Positions 1-6,199 of a DNA stretch of 8,741 nt are shown piece by piece. Position 1 is the first letter of the stretch, and each line of letters begins with the position of its first letter. The notes below the pieces were generated by a model, which saw nothing but the letters and a program-made list of their open reading frames with translations, had not been told where the DNA came from and made no database searches. The translations under genes and the position numbers were made by a program. The DNA is from Clostridia bacterium (GTDB taxonomy: Bacteria > Bacillota > Clostridia > Monoglobales > Monoglobaceae), in the NCBI GenBank assembly GCA_017409915.1, contig JAFQRU010000121.1:1-8741 (forward strand), written 5' to 3'.

Positions 1-1065
1 GTTTTAAGTGAAATCCCTGAGGTTGACGCGGTTATCGGAACAAATGATTTTCAAAATATTGTCGAAATCATAAAAGAGGCAGAAGAAAAAAGAGGAATCT
101 GCCGTTGTGACGGAGCGGAAACAATCTGCGAGGGACTTCCCAGAAGCTTATCAACTCCAAAATATACGGCATATCTCAAAATTGCCGAGGGTTGCGACAA
201 CCGTTGCACCTACTGTGCTATTCCCTATATAAGAGGAAAATACAGAAGCCGTAAGATAGAAGATGTTGTGGCGGAGGCAAAATCTCTTGCCGATGGCGGA
301 GCAAAAGAAATTATTGTTATCGCTCAGGATACAACAAGATACGGCATTGATTTATACGGAGAATATAAGCTCCCGCAGTTACTGAAAGAACTTTGCAAGA
401 TTGATAAAGTTTCGTGGATAAGACTTCACTATCTCTATCCCGAACTTATAACAGACGAGCTTATTGATGTTATTGCAAGTGAGGAGAAGGTCTTAAATTA
501 TCTGGACATTCCAATCCAGCACGCAAACGACAGAATTTTAAAGCTTATGGGAAGAAGAACAAATAAGGCGCAACTTGAAAGTCTTATTGAAAAGCTTCGG
601 GCAAGAATTCCTGATGTTACTTTAAGAACAAGCCTTATAGCCGGGTTCCCCTCTGAAACGGAAGAGGAGTTTTCAGAGCTTTATGAATTTGTTGAAAAGG
701 CAAGGTTTGACCGCCTTGGCGTTTTTGCGTATTCACAGGAGGAAGGAACTCCGGCGGCAAGACTTTCCGGGCAGATAGGCCAGGACAAAAAGCTTGACAG
801 ACAGGATGAAATTATGCTCTTGCAGGAGGGAATCTCCGAAGAACTTTCAGAGCAGAAAGTGGGCACAGTTCAGACTGTTTTAGTTGAAGGTTTTGACGAA
901 ATTATTAAAAGCCATTACGGCAGAACATATAGCGACAGCGTTGAAATTGACGGCAAGGTCTTTTTTAAGGCGGAAAGACGAATTCCCGAAGGGGAAATGG
1001 TTAAGGTTAAAATTGAGCAAGCAATGGCGTTTGACCTTTTCGGCACGGAATATAAAGAAGATTGA
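1..1065 (+). CDS. rimO: Ribosomal protein S12 methylthiotransferase RimO, 3' part (5' end outside window)
   Basis: RimO is a radical SAM enzyme that adds a methylthio group to the conserved aspartate of ribosomal protein S12. The frame is open from base 1, so the start lies upstream; 354 residues are visible, and the family is about 430-440 long, so roughly 80-90 residues are missing. Those include most of the N-terminal UPF0004 domain that carries a second Fe-S cluster. The window opens in the family segment EIPEVDAVIGT. The radical SAM cluster motif is CDNRCTYC (codons at 193, 205 and 214), inside KIAEGC...AIPYIRGKYRSR, which is typical of RimO rather than MiaB or MtaB. The last 65 or so residues form the TRAM domain (VLVEGFDE, GRTYSDSVEIDG, VKVKIEQA). 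pgsA begins 15 bases after the stop, implying co-transcription. The assignment is family recognition; the reaction itself is inferred from that. Confidence 0.95.
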   Translation, partial: VLSEIPEVDAVIGTNDFQNIVEIIKEAEEKRGICRCDGAETICEGLPRSLSTPKYTAYLKIAEGCDNRCTYCAIPYIRGKYRSRKIEDVVAEAKSLADGGAKEIIVIAQDTTRYGIDLYGEYKLPQLLKELCKIDKVSWIRLHYLYPELITDELIDVIASEEKVLNYLDIPIQHANDRILKLMGRRTNKAQLESLIEKLRARIPDVTLRTSLIAGFPSETEEEFSELYEFVEKARFDRLGVFAYSQEEGTPAARLSGQIGQDKKLDRQDEIMLLQEGISEELSEQKVGTVQTVLVEGFDEIIKSHYGRTYSDSVEIDGKVFFKAERRIPEGEMVKVKIEQAMAFDLFGTEYKED

Positions 1066-1080
1066 AAGTGAGGAGAAATT

Positions 1081-1638
1081 ATGAATTTACCTAATAAGCT
1101 TACACTACTCAGAATCATACTCATACCAATTTTTGTTGTTTTGTTTGAAGTTTCATTTATCCCATATAATATGATTTGGGCGCTTTTGGTTTTTGTTATA
1201 GCGGCAGTTACTGACCAGCTTGACGGCCATCTTGCAAGAAAGAATAACCAGGTAACAAGCTTTGGAAAGCTTGCTGACCCTCTTGCAGATAAGCTTTTAA
1301 CTATTTCGGCACTTATCTGTTTCGTTGAAAAAGGCGTTCCTTATCTTCCGGGCTGGGCAGTTATAATCATCATCGCCCGTGAACTTATTGTTACGGGAAT
1401 TAGAATGATTGCCTTAACCGATAACACAGTTATTGCGGCAAGTATGGGCGGAAAGTCCAAAACAGTTGCGCAGATAGGGGTTATCGTTTTGGTTATGGTT
1501 GACCTTATCTTGCAGGACTTTGGAATTGTTATTCCTTGTGCGGTTATGACAGTTCTTGTTGCTGTTATGGTGCTTCTTACTCTCATATCAGGATTTGACT
1601 ATTTAAAGAAAAATTGGGGACTCCTCAGTTTCAAATAA
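1081..1638 (+). CDS. pgsA: CDP-diacylglycerol--glycerol-3-phosphate 3-phosphatidyltransferase PgsA
   Basis: This membrane enzyme condenses CDP-diacylglycerol with glycerol-3-phosphate to give phosphatidylglycerophosphate, the committed step to phosphatidylglycerol and cardiolipin. The 185-residue length is normal for the family. The full CDP-alcohol phosphotransferase signature D-x2-D-G-x2-A-R-x8-G-x3-D-x3-D is intact: D45, D48, G49, A52, R53, G62, D66, D70. Further PgsA-like segments are ELIVTGIRM near 101-109 and GGKSKTVAQ near 123-131. Hydrophobic stretches at about 8-24, 31-44, 72-82, 92-107, 130-144 and 150-170 suggest a polytopic membrane protein with both termini polar. AGGAG at 1071-1075 sits 5 bases before the ATG. 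Rather than cinA-recA, which often follows pgsA in Firmicutes, the next gene is acpP under its own promoter. The family call is firm; the exact membrane topology is estimated by eye. Confidence 0.96.
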   Translation: MNLPNKLTLLRIILIPIFVVLFEVSFIPYNMIWALLVFVIAAVTDQLDGHLARKNNQVTSFGKLADPLADKLLTISALICFVEKGVPYLPGWAVIIIIARELIVTGIRMIALTDNTVIAASMGGKSKTVAQIGVIVLVMVDLILQDFGIVIPCAVMTVLVAVMVLLTLISGFDYLKKNWGLLSFK

Positions 1639-1645
1639 AAATTTC

Positions 1646-1674
1646 TTGACTTATATGGTAAAATATGATATTGT
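1646..1674 (+). promoter_or_regulatory. Sigma-A-type promoter for acpP
   Basis: A -35 element TTGACT (1646-1651) is separated by exactly 17 bases from TATTGT (1669-1674). A TG at 1666-1667, one base before the -10, makes this an extended -10 promoter that can offset the weaker hexamer. It lies just after the pgsA stop and gives a leader of about 40 bases before acpP. I saw no inverted repeat resembling a FapR or FabT operator overlapping it. This is a sequence match only. Confidence 0.72.
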
Positions 1675-1718
1675 ATGAGAGAAATAAAAAGTCTTTACTT
1701 TAAGGGAGGATTATTTTA

Positions 1719-1949
1719 ATGGATATTTTTGAAACAGTCAGAGCTGTTGTTGCTGAACAGCTTGGTATTGATGAAAGTGATATTACAATGGACTCATCTT
1801 TCAATGATGACCTTGAAGCTGACTCCTTAGACATCGTTGAACTTATGATGGCTTTAGAGGACGAATTCAAAATTGAAATCGACGACGATGAAGCCGGCAA
1901 CATTTCAACAATCGGAGATATTGTTGAATACATAAAGGAAAGAAATTAA
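1719..1949 (+). CDS. acpP: Acyl carrier protein AcpP
   Basis: This small acidic protein carries growing acyl chains on a phosphopantetheine arm during fatty-acid synthesis, and donates acyl groups for phospholipid assembly. The 76-residue length is standard. The attachment site is the DSL motif (D35-S36-L37) in the segment [13 protein letters not shown] at the start of helix II; Ser36 is the expected 4'-phosphopantetheine site. Acidic residues following the motif (E41, E47, D48, E49, then the E/D-rich stretch around 53-59) form the usual partner-binding surface. The ribosome site AGGGAGGA (1703-1710) lies 8 bases from the ATG and is very strong, as expected for an abundant protein. It has its own promoter and is followed by a hairpin before rnc. 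The fab genes and plsX that accompany acpP in Bacillus are absent here, so fatty-acid synthesis genes are probably elsewhere in the genome. Confidence 0.98.
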   Translation: MDIFETVRAVVAEQLGIDESDITMDSSFNDDLEADSLDIVELMMALEDEFKIEIDDDEAGNISTIGDIVEYIKERN

Positions 1950-1961
1950 TTTTAGAGAGCA

Positions 1962-2000
1962 AATGGGGCGGGCAAGAATTTTTGTCCGCTCATTCTTTTA
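1962..2000 (+). terminator. Attenuator-like hairpin between acpP and rnc
   Basis: Bases 1966-1975 pair with 1982-1991 to give a 10-pair stem with two G-T wobbles and a six-base loop. With G1965 bulged out, three more A/T pairs can extend the base (1962-1964 with 1992-1994). The tract after it is TTCTTTTA (1993-2000), so the T run is imperfect. That fits a partial terminator which would leave a short, abundant acpP message and reduce read-through to rnc. It could instead be an RNA processing or stabilising hairpin. Structure was judged by eye, with no energy calculation. Confidence 0.55.
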
Positions 2001-2013
2001 ATAAAGTATGAGC

Positions 2014-2020
2014 GAGGTGG
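2014..2020 (+). promoter_or_regulatory. Ribosome binding site that decides the rnc start
   Basis: GAGGTGG lies 5 bases before the ATG at 2026. The in-frame ATG at 2008 has no purine-rich site upstream, only TTCTTTTAATAAAGT, and it precedes this site. The downstream ATG is therefore the better start. Confidence 0.7.
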
Positions 2021-2025
2021 AGATT

Positions 2026-2688
2026 ATGAATATCGGCTATGAATTTAAAGATAAAGAGCTTTTAAAACGCGCCTTTACTCATATTTCTTATGCAAACGAA
2101 AATAATATAGAAAGCAACCAGCGTCTTGAATTTTTGGGGGACAGTATTTTGTCCTTTGTTGTTGCAAAAAAGCTTTATGAGGTTTATAAAGATGCCGACG
2201 AGGGTGATTTAACTCAGATGAGGGCGGCCTTGGTCTGCGAAAAGTCTTTATCTCAAAAGGCTGAGGAAATGGGACTTTCAGAAGGGATTATTTTCGGCAA
2301 AAGCGAATCGAAAAGTAACGGCCAGTATAAAGCATCAATTCTTTGTGATACCTTTGAGGCTCTTTTAGGGGCAATTTTTTATGACGGCGGAATCGAAGAG
2401 GCCCAGAAATGGATTCTCTCTGTCTTTAAAGACGATTTCGAGGATATAAAACCGGCTGATTTGACAAACTACAAATCGGAGCTTCAAAGCTATTACCAGA
2501 AGAAAGAAAAACGCAGAGGTATGGTTTCATATAAGCTTAAAGAAAGAAAAGGCCCTGACCACAACCCTACATTTTCCGTTGCCGTTATGGTTGACGGCGT
2601 CGTTATGGGCGAGGGAACGGGCAAGAGCATGAAAGAGGCCGAGCAAATGGCGGCAAAAGAAGCTTTTATGAGGGCAACGAGGAAATGA
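2026..2688 (+). CDS. rnc: Ribonuclease III
   Basis: RNase III is an endonuclease specific for double-stranded RNA that matures rRNA precursors and processes structured mRNAs. From the ATG at 2026 the protein is 220 residues. The catalytic domain (about 1-145) has the signature NQRLEFLGDSIL at 31-42. Metal and active-site positions are E35, D39, E59 (in DEGD), D108 and E111 (in CDTFEALLGA). The position equivalent to E. coli E38 is Gln32, which I believe is common in this family. The C-terminal double-stranded RNA-binding domain (about 152-218) shows NYKSELQSYYQKK, then GKSMKEAEQMAAKEA. An upstream in-frame ATG at 2008 would add MSEVEI but lacks a ribosome site. The stop overlaps the next start (ATGA), so the two are translationally coupled. 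In many Firmicutes smc follows rnc or this pair; here it does not. Confidence 0.95.
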   Translation: MNIGYEFKDKELLKRAFTHISYANENNIESNQRLEFLGDSILSFVVAKKLYEVYKDADEGDLTQMRAALVCEKSLSQKAEEMGLSEGIIFGKSESKSNGQYKASILCDTFEALLGAIFYDGGIEEAQKWILSVFKDDFEDIKPADLTNYKSELQSYYQKKEKRRGMVSYKLKERKGPDHNPTFSVAVMVDGVVMGEGTGKSMKEAEQMAAKEAFMRATRK

Positions 2689-3644
2689 AAAACATAAGAA
2701 AATATAATCTGCCGATTTTCATTCCGCATTTAGGCTGTCCTAATGACTGTGCCTTTTGTAATCAGAAAAAGATAACGGGGAAAGACTCGGATATGACCCC
2801 TCAGAAAGCCGAGGAAATGATTGCAAAATACCTTGAAACCACCGAAGAAAATGCCAAAATAGAGATTGCATTTTTCGGAGGAAGTTTTACGGGCCTTGAC
2901 CTTTCCTTGCAGGAAGAATTTTTGAAGGTGGCGAATAAGTTTTTATGCAAAGTAGACGGAATAAGGCTTTCAACACGCCCCGACTATATCTCTGAGGAGA
3001 TTTTGGACCTTCTTAAAAAATACGGCGTTACGGAGATTGAACTTGGTGCTCAAAGCTCTGACGATGATGTCCTTAGAGTAAACCGCAGAGGACATACCTT
3101 TGATGATACCGTAAAAGCCTCGAAAATGATAAAGGAAAAAGGCTTTTCGTTGGGTCTTCAAATGATGATTGGAATGTATGGCTCAGACAGGGAAAAGGAT
3201 ATAAAAACCGCAAAGGATATAATCGCATTAAATCCCGACTCAACAAGGATTTATCCAACTTTGGTTTTATCGGGAACGGCACTCGAAAAAATGGATTACG
3301 AGCCATATCCCCTAGAAAAAGCGGCGGAGATTGCGTCCGTGATTATTGAGCTTTTCAGGGAGAAAGGCGTTAAAATTTTAAGGATAGGTCTCCACGAAAG
3401 CGAGGACTTAAAAAACGGAAGCGTTATAAAAGGTCCATACCACCCTGCTTTCGGCGAGATTGCCGAGGGGTATATCTGGCGGAGGAAGATTGAAAAAATG
3501 ATTGCCCAAGGGGATTTTAACGGGGAGATTCCTTGCGGAAAATCAGAGGTTTCCAAAATTATAGGGCATAAAAAAGCGAATAAAAAATATTTTTATGACA
3601 AATACAAAATAGAGATAAAGCCAATACCTGGGGAGGCGGAATAA
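2685..3644 (+). CDS. Radical SAM protein, short Elp3-like family (function unassigned)
   Basis: This is a 319-residue radical SAM enzyme. The cluster motif C18-x3-C22-x2-C25 lies in HLGCPNDCAFCNQKKITG, and the SAM-binding glycines are in FFGGSFTGLD (63-72). Other hallmarks are LSTRPDYI (95-102), ELGAQSSDDDVL followed by NRRGHT (119-138), LQMMIGMYG (158-166), RIYPTLVLSGTALE (188-201), RIGLHESEDL (233-242) and GPYHPAFGE (250-258). These match the radical SAM half of Elp3-type proteins, but the C-terminal acetyltransferase domain of true Elp3 is missing. Relatives often sit beside rnc and smc in Clostridia and are annotated only as radical SAM. Its ATGA overlap with rnc implies coupled translation; AGGG at 2671-2674 can serve as the ribosome site. 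A role in tRNA or RNA modification is plausible from the family and neighbour, but it is inference only. Confidence 0.88.
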   Translation: MKNIRKYNLPIFIPHLGCPNDCAFCNQKKITGKDSDMTPQKAEEMIAKYLETTEENAKIEIAFFGGSFTGLDLSLQEEFLKVANKFLCKVDGIRLSTRPDYISEEILDLLKKYGVTEIELGAQSSDDDVLRVNRRGHTFDDTVKASKMIKEKGFSLGLQMMIGMYGSDREKDIKTAKDIIALNPDSTRIYPTLVLSGTALEKMDYEPYPLEKAAEIASVIIELFREKGVKILRIGLHESEDLKNGSVIKGPYHPAFGEIAEGYIWRRKIEKMIAQGDFNGEIPCGKSEVSKIIGHKKANKKYFYDKYKIEIKPIPGEAE

Positions 3645-3817
3645 TGGATAAAAAGAAAATTGAAAGAATAAATGAACTTGCAAGAAAATCAAGGGAAGAT
3701 GGGCTTACAGAGGCGGAAAAAGAGGAACAAGCGGTGCTTAGAAGAGAATACATCGAGTCTTTTAAAATGAGCCTTCGCTCTCAGCTTGATAATATTGAAT
3801 TTAAGGAGGAAAATTAG
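3644..3817 (+). CDS. DUF896 (YnzC-like) small protein
   Basis: This 57-residue, charged helical protein is too short for a typical 60-codon cutoff. The N-terminal part, KKKIERINELARKSREDGLT (3-22), then EAEKEEQAVLRREYIESF (23-40), matches the DUF896 pattern seen in Bacillus YnzC/YneB-type proteins: an INELA-x-K helix, then LTEEE, then the LR-x-EY-x-x-x-F helix. Together they predict a two-helix hairpin. The gene starts on a TAATG overlap with the radical SAM stop, with GGGAGG (3631-3636) 7 bases upstream. Its stop is immediately followed by the tautomerase ATG. The family's biochemical role is not established. Coding potential is supported by the strong ribosome site, the tight packing and the family match; I recognise the family from memory and have not run a profile search. 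Confidence 0.88.
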   Translation: MDKKKIERINELARKSREDGLTEAEKEEQAVLRREYIESFKMSLRSQLDNIEFKEEN

Positions 3818-4060
3818 ATGCCACATATAGTTGTTAAATGGTATAAAGGAAGAACAGAGGAAGAAAAGAAAGAGTTTGCTCAGAAAATTTTGGAAGAAGC
3901 AACCCGCATTACAGGAAGAGGGGCGGAGCATTTTTCTGTTGCCATTGAGGATTATGAGCCAAGCGAGTGGATGGAAACTGTATATAAGCCTGAAATTATG
4001 GATAAAGAGGAAACTTTATATATAAAACCGGGTTACGGACCACTTTCTGAGAAGGAATAA
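3818..4060 (+). CDS. Tautomerase family protein (4-oxalocrotonate tautomerase-like, PptA/YdcE type)
   Basis: This 80-residue protein begins MPHIVVKWYKGRTEEEK. Removal of the initiator Met would expose Pro1, the catalytic base that defines the tautomerase superfamily. The short beta strand, the helix (TEEEKKEFAQKILEEAT), the SVAIEDYEPSEWMETVYKPEI segment and the ending YIKPGY resemble PptA/YdcE, whose C-terminal part ends in KKPGY. These small proteins assemble into dimers or hexamers and promote keto-enol tautomerisation of small carbonyl compounds; the natural substrate here cannot be told. The ribosome site AAGGAGGA (3803-3810) lies inside the end of the DUF896 gene, 7 bases before the ATG, and the ATG directly follows that gene's TAG, so co-translation is likely. 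No clear terminator follows, and a new promoter begins within 20 bases. Confidence 0.88.
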   Translation: MPHIVVKWYKGRTEEEKKEFAQKILEEATRITGRGAEHFSVAIEDYEPSEWMETVYKPEIMDKEETLYIKPGYGPLSEKE

Positions 4061-4078
4061 GGATATTTAAGAAAATAC

Positions 4079-4107
4079 TTGACCAAACTATAAAAATAAG
4101 GTATTAT
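4079..4107 (+). promoter_or_regulatory. Sigma-A-type promoter for the Gls24-fakA-recG unit
   Basis: TTGACC (4079-4084), a 17-base spacer, then TATTAT (4102-4107). Each hexamer has five of six consensus bases. Transcription would start near 4114, giving a leader of about 50 A+T-rich bases before the ATG at 4168. The 107-base gap before the Gls24 gene holds this promoter and the ribosome site and nothing else I can support. Confidence 0.78.
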
Positions 4108-4167
4108 ATTTATGTGAAATAATGAATATAATTCCACTTAATATATCTTTTGAAAGGCGTGATTTTT

Positions 4168-4518
4168 ATGGCAGCAATAAGAGAAAATGAACGCGGAAGA
4201 GTCAGTGTTTCAAGCACTGTAATTGCAAAGCTTGCGGGGTTCTCGGCGACTTCCTGCTATGGCGTTGTGGGAATGGCGGCAAAAAGCGGTAAAGACGGCG
4301 TTGCAAAGCTTCTTAAAATAGAGAATATCGATAAGGGAATAAAAGTAAGAATTGAAGAAAATGTTATAAATATTTCCCTTCATATAATTGTTGGCTATGG
4401 AGTTAATCTCCGTTCAATCGGCGAAACCATACAGAGTAGCGTGAAATATCATGTTGAAGAAGCAATCGGTATGGAAGTCGGAGATGTTACGGTTGTTATT
4501 GAGGGTGTCAGAGAGTAA
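4168..4518 (+). CDS. Asp23/Gls24 family envelope stress response protein
   Basis: This 116-residue protein belongs to the Asp23/Gls24 family. It shows the usual order: GRVSVSSTVIAKLAGFSATSC near residues 10-30, GVVGMA at 32-37, the basic-acidic middle KGIKVRIEENVINISLHIIVGYGVN, then a C-terminal helix and strand ending VGDVTVVIEGVR. There is no signal peptide or membrane segment. Asp23 proteins are membrane-associated through partners and are linked to envelope homeostasis, but the molecular role is unclear. The ortholog in Bacillus (yloU) also sits directly upstream of the fakA ortholog, and that pairing is conserved in Firmicutes. I chose the ATG at 4168, preceded by AAAGG (4153-4157), over an in-frame TTG at 4150 that would add six residues but lacks a ribosome site. 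fakA starts 18 bases after the stop. Confidence 0.92.
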   Translation: MAAIRENERGRVSVSSTVIAKLAGFSATSCYGVVGMAAKSGKDGVAKLLKIENIDKGIKVRIEENVINISLHIIVGYGVNLRSIGETIQSSVKYHVEEAIGMEVGDVTVVIEGVRE

Positions 4519-4536
4519 ACAATAAGAGGTGTGTAA

Positions 4537-6144
4537 ATGAAGACAATAAATGCAGAGCTTTTGGCTCTTATGTTAAAATCTGCCGCGAATAATCTTAAAA
4601 ACAACAAAAAGGCCATAAATGACCTTAATATTTTCCCTGTTCCAGACGGCGACACGGGGACAAATATGAGTATGACTTTCAGCGGAGCACTTGGCAGTAT
4701 TTCTCTTGAAGAAGAGACTTGCTCGGCGCTGGTTAAGGCTTTATCCAAGGCGGCACTTCGCAATGCAAGAGGAAACTCAGGCGTTATTTTATCCCAGATT
4801 ATAAGGGGTATTTATAAAGGTGTTGATGAGGCAGAGGAACTCTCTGTTGAGGTTATAAAAAATGCCGCTGTTATGGCGAAAAAATCCGCTTATGACGCGG
4901 TTATGAAGCCGACAGAGGGAACAATTTTGACAGTTGTTCGCCAGATGGCAGAATTTGCGGAAGAAAGCTATGGAAATTACAGCGAGGCTGACGAATTCTT
5001 GTTTGCCCTTTATGAAAAGGGGAATGAGAGCCTTGCGAAAACTCCCGATATGCTCCCTGTTTTAAAGCAGGCAGGGGTTGTTGACGCAGGCGGCCAGGGG
5101 GTTATGACTCTTTTTGAGGGCCTTATTTATGCGCTCAGAGAGGGTAAAGCCATTGAAAGCGAAGAGGGAGAAACGACTTCTTCCAAGACGATTGCAGAAG
5201 TTAAAACAGAAATCAAATTTTTATACTGCACAGAGTTTTTAATCAATAAAAAAGCCGACAGAAAAACAGCTCAGTTTACTGCGGCCATTGAAAACTTAGG
5301 GGACTGTATGCTGGTTATCGAAGACGATGAAATCGTTAAGGTGCATATTCATACAAACCATCCGGGCAGAGTTATTGAAGAGGCGATAAAACTTGGGGAG
5401 CTTACTAACCTCAAAATTGATAATATGAAGTATCAGCACGACGATAAGGCTGAAAAAGAGGCTGAGGCGCAGGAAGAAAAAGAACTTAAAAAGTACGGCT
5501 TTGTTGCGGTTGCAGCAGGGGACGGACTTTCTGAAATTTTCAAAAGTCTTGGCGCTGACGCTATGGTTGAAGGCGGCCAGACAATGAACCCAAGCACTCA
5601 GGATATTTTGGACGCCGTTGAGAAAGTTGACGCTGAAAATGTCTTCGTTCTTCCAAATAACAAGAATATAATTCTTGCGGCAGAGCAGGTTGACGCTCTT
5701 ACAAAGAAAAATGTTATCGTTCTTCCAACCAAGAACATTCCAACAGGAATTTCCGCTATTATGGGCTTTGATGAAAGTCTTTCTCCTGAGGAGAATGCGG
5801 AAAATATGATGGGAATGGCAAGTGGCGTTACTTGCGGACAGCTTACCTTTGCAGCAAGAGATACAGAGGTTGACGGAGTGGAAATCCACGAAGGCGACAT
5901 TATGGGACTCTCTCCAAACGGAATTGAAGTTGTTGGAGACGACCTTCCGTCTTGCACAGTTGAGCTTATTGACAGCTTGGTTACTGAGGACAGCGGAGTT
6001 ATCTCTGTTTATTACGGCGAGGAAGTATCAGAAGACGATGCAAACGCTCTTTTGGAAGAGCTTGAAGAGAAATATAAGGATATGGATGTGGCCCTTTATT
6101 ATGGTGGCCAGCCGGTATACTATTATATTGTTTCTGTTGAATAA
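4537..6144 (+). CDS. fakA: Fatty acid kinase catalytic subunit FakA (DhaL/DAK2 domain)
   Basis: FakA phosphorylates free fatty acids held by FakB (DegV) proteins, producing acyl-phosphates that feed phospholipid synthesis through PlsY or, via PlsX, the ACP pool. The 535 residues fit the family. The N-terminal DhaL kinase domain (about 1-200) has FPVPDGDTGTNMSMT at 33-47 with Mg-binding D37 and D39, GNSGVILSQ at 79-87 and AGVVDAGGQGVM at 179-190. The middle domain has C231 (FLYCTEF) and H270/H272 in VHIHTNHPG, positions that match the metal-site Cys/His residues described for FakA. An acidic, Lys-rich linker (301-318) leads to a DegV-like C-terminal domain with EGGQTMNPST (345-354) and LPTKNIPTGISA (396-407). 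No fakB is in the window. AGAGGTG (4525-4531) is the ribosome site. The lipid role fits nearby acpP and pgsA. Confidence 0.95.
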   Translation: MKTINAELLALMLKSAANNLKNNKKAINDLNIFPVPDGDTGTNMSMTFSGALGSISLEEETCSALVKALSKAALRNARGNSGVILSQIIRGIYKGVDEAEELSVEVIKNAAVMAKKSAYDAVMKPTEGTILTVVRQMAEFAEESYGNYSEADEFLFALYEKGNESLAKTPDMLPVLKQAGVVDAGGQGVMTLFEGLIYALREGKAIESEEGETTSSKTIAEVKTEIKFLYCTEFLINKKADRKTAQFTAAIENLGDCMLVIEDDEIVKVHIHTNHPGRVIEEAIKLGELTNLKIDNMKYQHDDKAEKEAEAQEEKELKKYGFVAVAAGDGLSEIFKSLGADAMVEGGQTMNPSTQDILDAVEKVDAENVFVLPNNKNIILAAEQVDALTKKNVIVLPTKNIPTGISAIMGFDESLSPEENAENMMGMASGVTCGQLTFAARDTEVDGVEIHEGDIMGLSPNGIEVVGDDLPSCTVELIDSLVTEDSGVISVYYGEEVSEDDANALLEELEEKYKDMDVALYYGGQPVYYYIVSVE

Positions 6145-6150
6145 TTTTTG

Positions 6151-6182
6151 ACGGCATGGGGAATCCTGTGCCGTTTACTTTT
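6151..6182 (+). terminator. Attenuator-like hairpin between fakA and recG
   Basis: Arms 6151-6160 and 6165-6174 form a 10-pair stem (ACGGCA paired with TGCCGT, then two G-T wobbles and two G-C pairs) closed by the loop GAAT. The following bases TTACTTTT (6175-6182) form an imperfect T tract. The strong recG ribosome site begins immediately after, so this is more likely a partial terminator or processing element within the operon than an end. Judged by eye, without energy calculation. Confidence 0.5.
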
Positions 6183-6193
6183 AAGGGAGGTGA
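6183..6193 (+). promoter_or_regulatory. Very strong ribosome binding site that decides the recG start
   Basis: AAGGGAGGTGA is a near-complete complement of the 16S rRNA 3' end. It lies 6 bases before GTG at 6200 but 12 bases before the ATG at 6206, so the GTG is the likely initiator. Confidence 0.75.
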
Positions 6194-6199
6194 TTTAAA

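Noticed and set aside
1612..1632. Terminator at the end of pgsA (GGGG ACT CCTC)
   Set aside because: Four pairs including a wobble, and no T tract follows; too weak to call.
1636..1720. Possible FapR or FabT lipid-regulator operator upstream of acpP
   Set aside because: I looked for the known inverted repeats around the promoter and found no adequate match, only A+T-rich partial symmetry.
2008..2025. Upstream ATG that would extend RNase III by six residues
   Set aside because: No ribosome site precedes it, while GAGGTGG sits correctly for the ATG at 2026, and the protein from 2026 begins like other RNase III enzymes.
4112..4135. Imperfect inverted repeat (GTGAAAT ... ATTCCAC) just after the Gls24 promoter
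   Set aside because: It is short, has a mismatch and a long A+T-rich loop, and is not convincing as an operator or hairpin.
4150..4167. TTG start extending the Gls24 protein by six residues
   Set aside because: It has no upstream ribosome site, and the extension overlaps the AAAGG that serves the ATG at 4168.
4122..4190. 22-codon upstream ORF overlapping the Gls24 start, a possible leader peptide
   Set aside because: It has no Shine-Dalgarno site and no regulatory codon run or hairpin, so it is probably chance in A+T-rich leader DNA.
5296..5889. 197-codon open frame on the - strand inside fakA
   Set aside because: It is fully antisense to the conserved fakA coding sequence, has no recognisable domain, and has a Cys/Asn/His-rich composition typical of a shadow frame.
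5822..6151. 109-codon + strand frame overlapping the fakA 3' end
   Set aside because: It is out of frame with fakA across its conserved DegV-like domain and has no plausible start site or homology.
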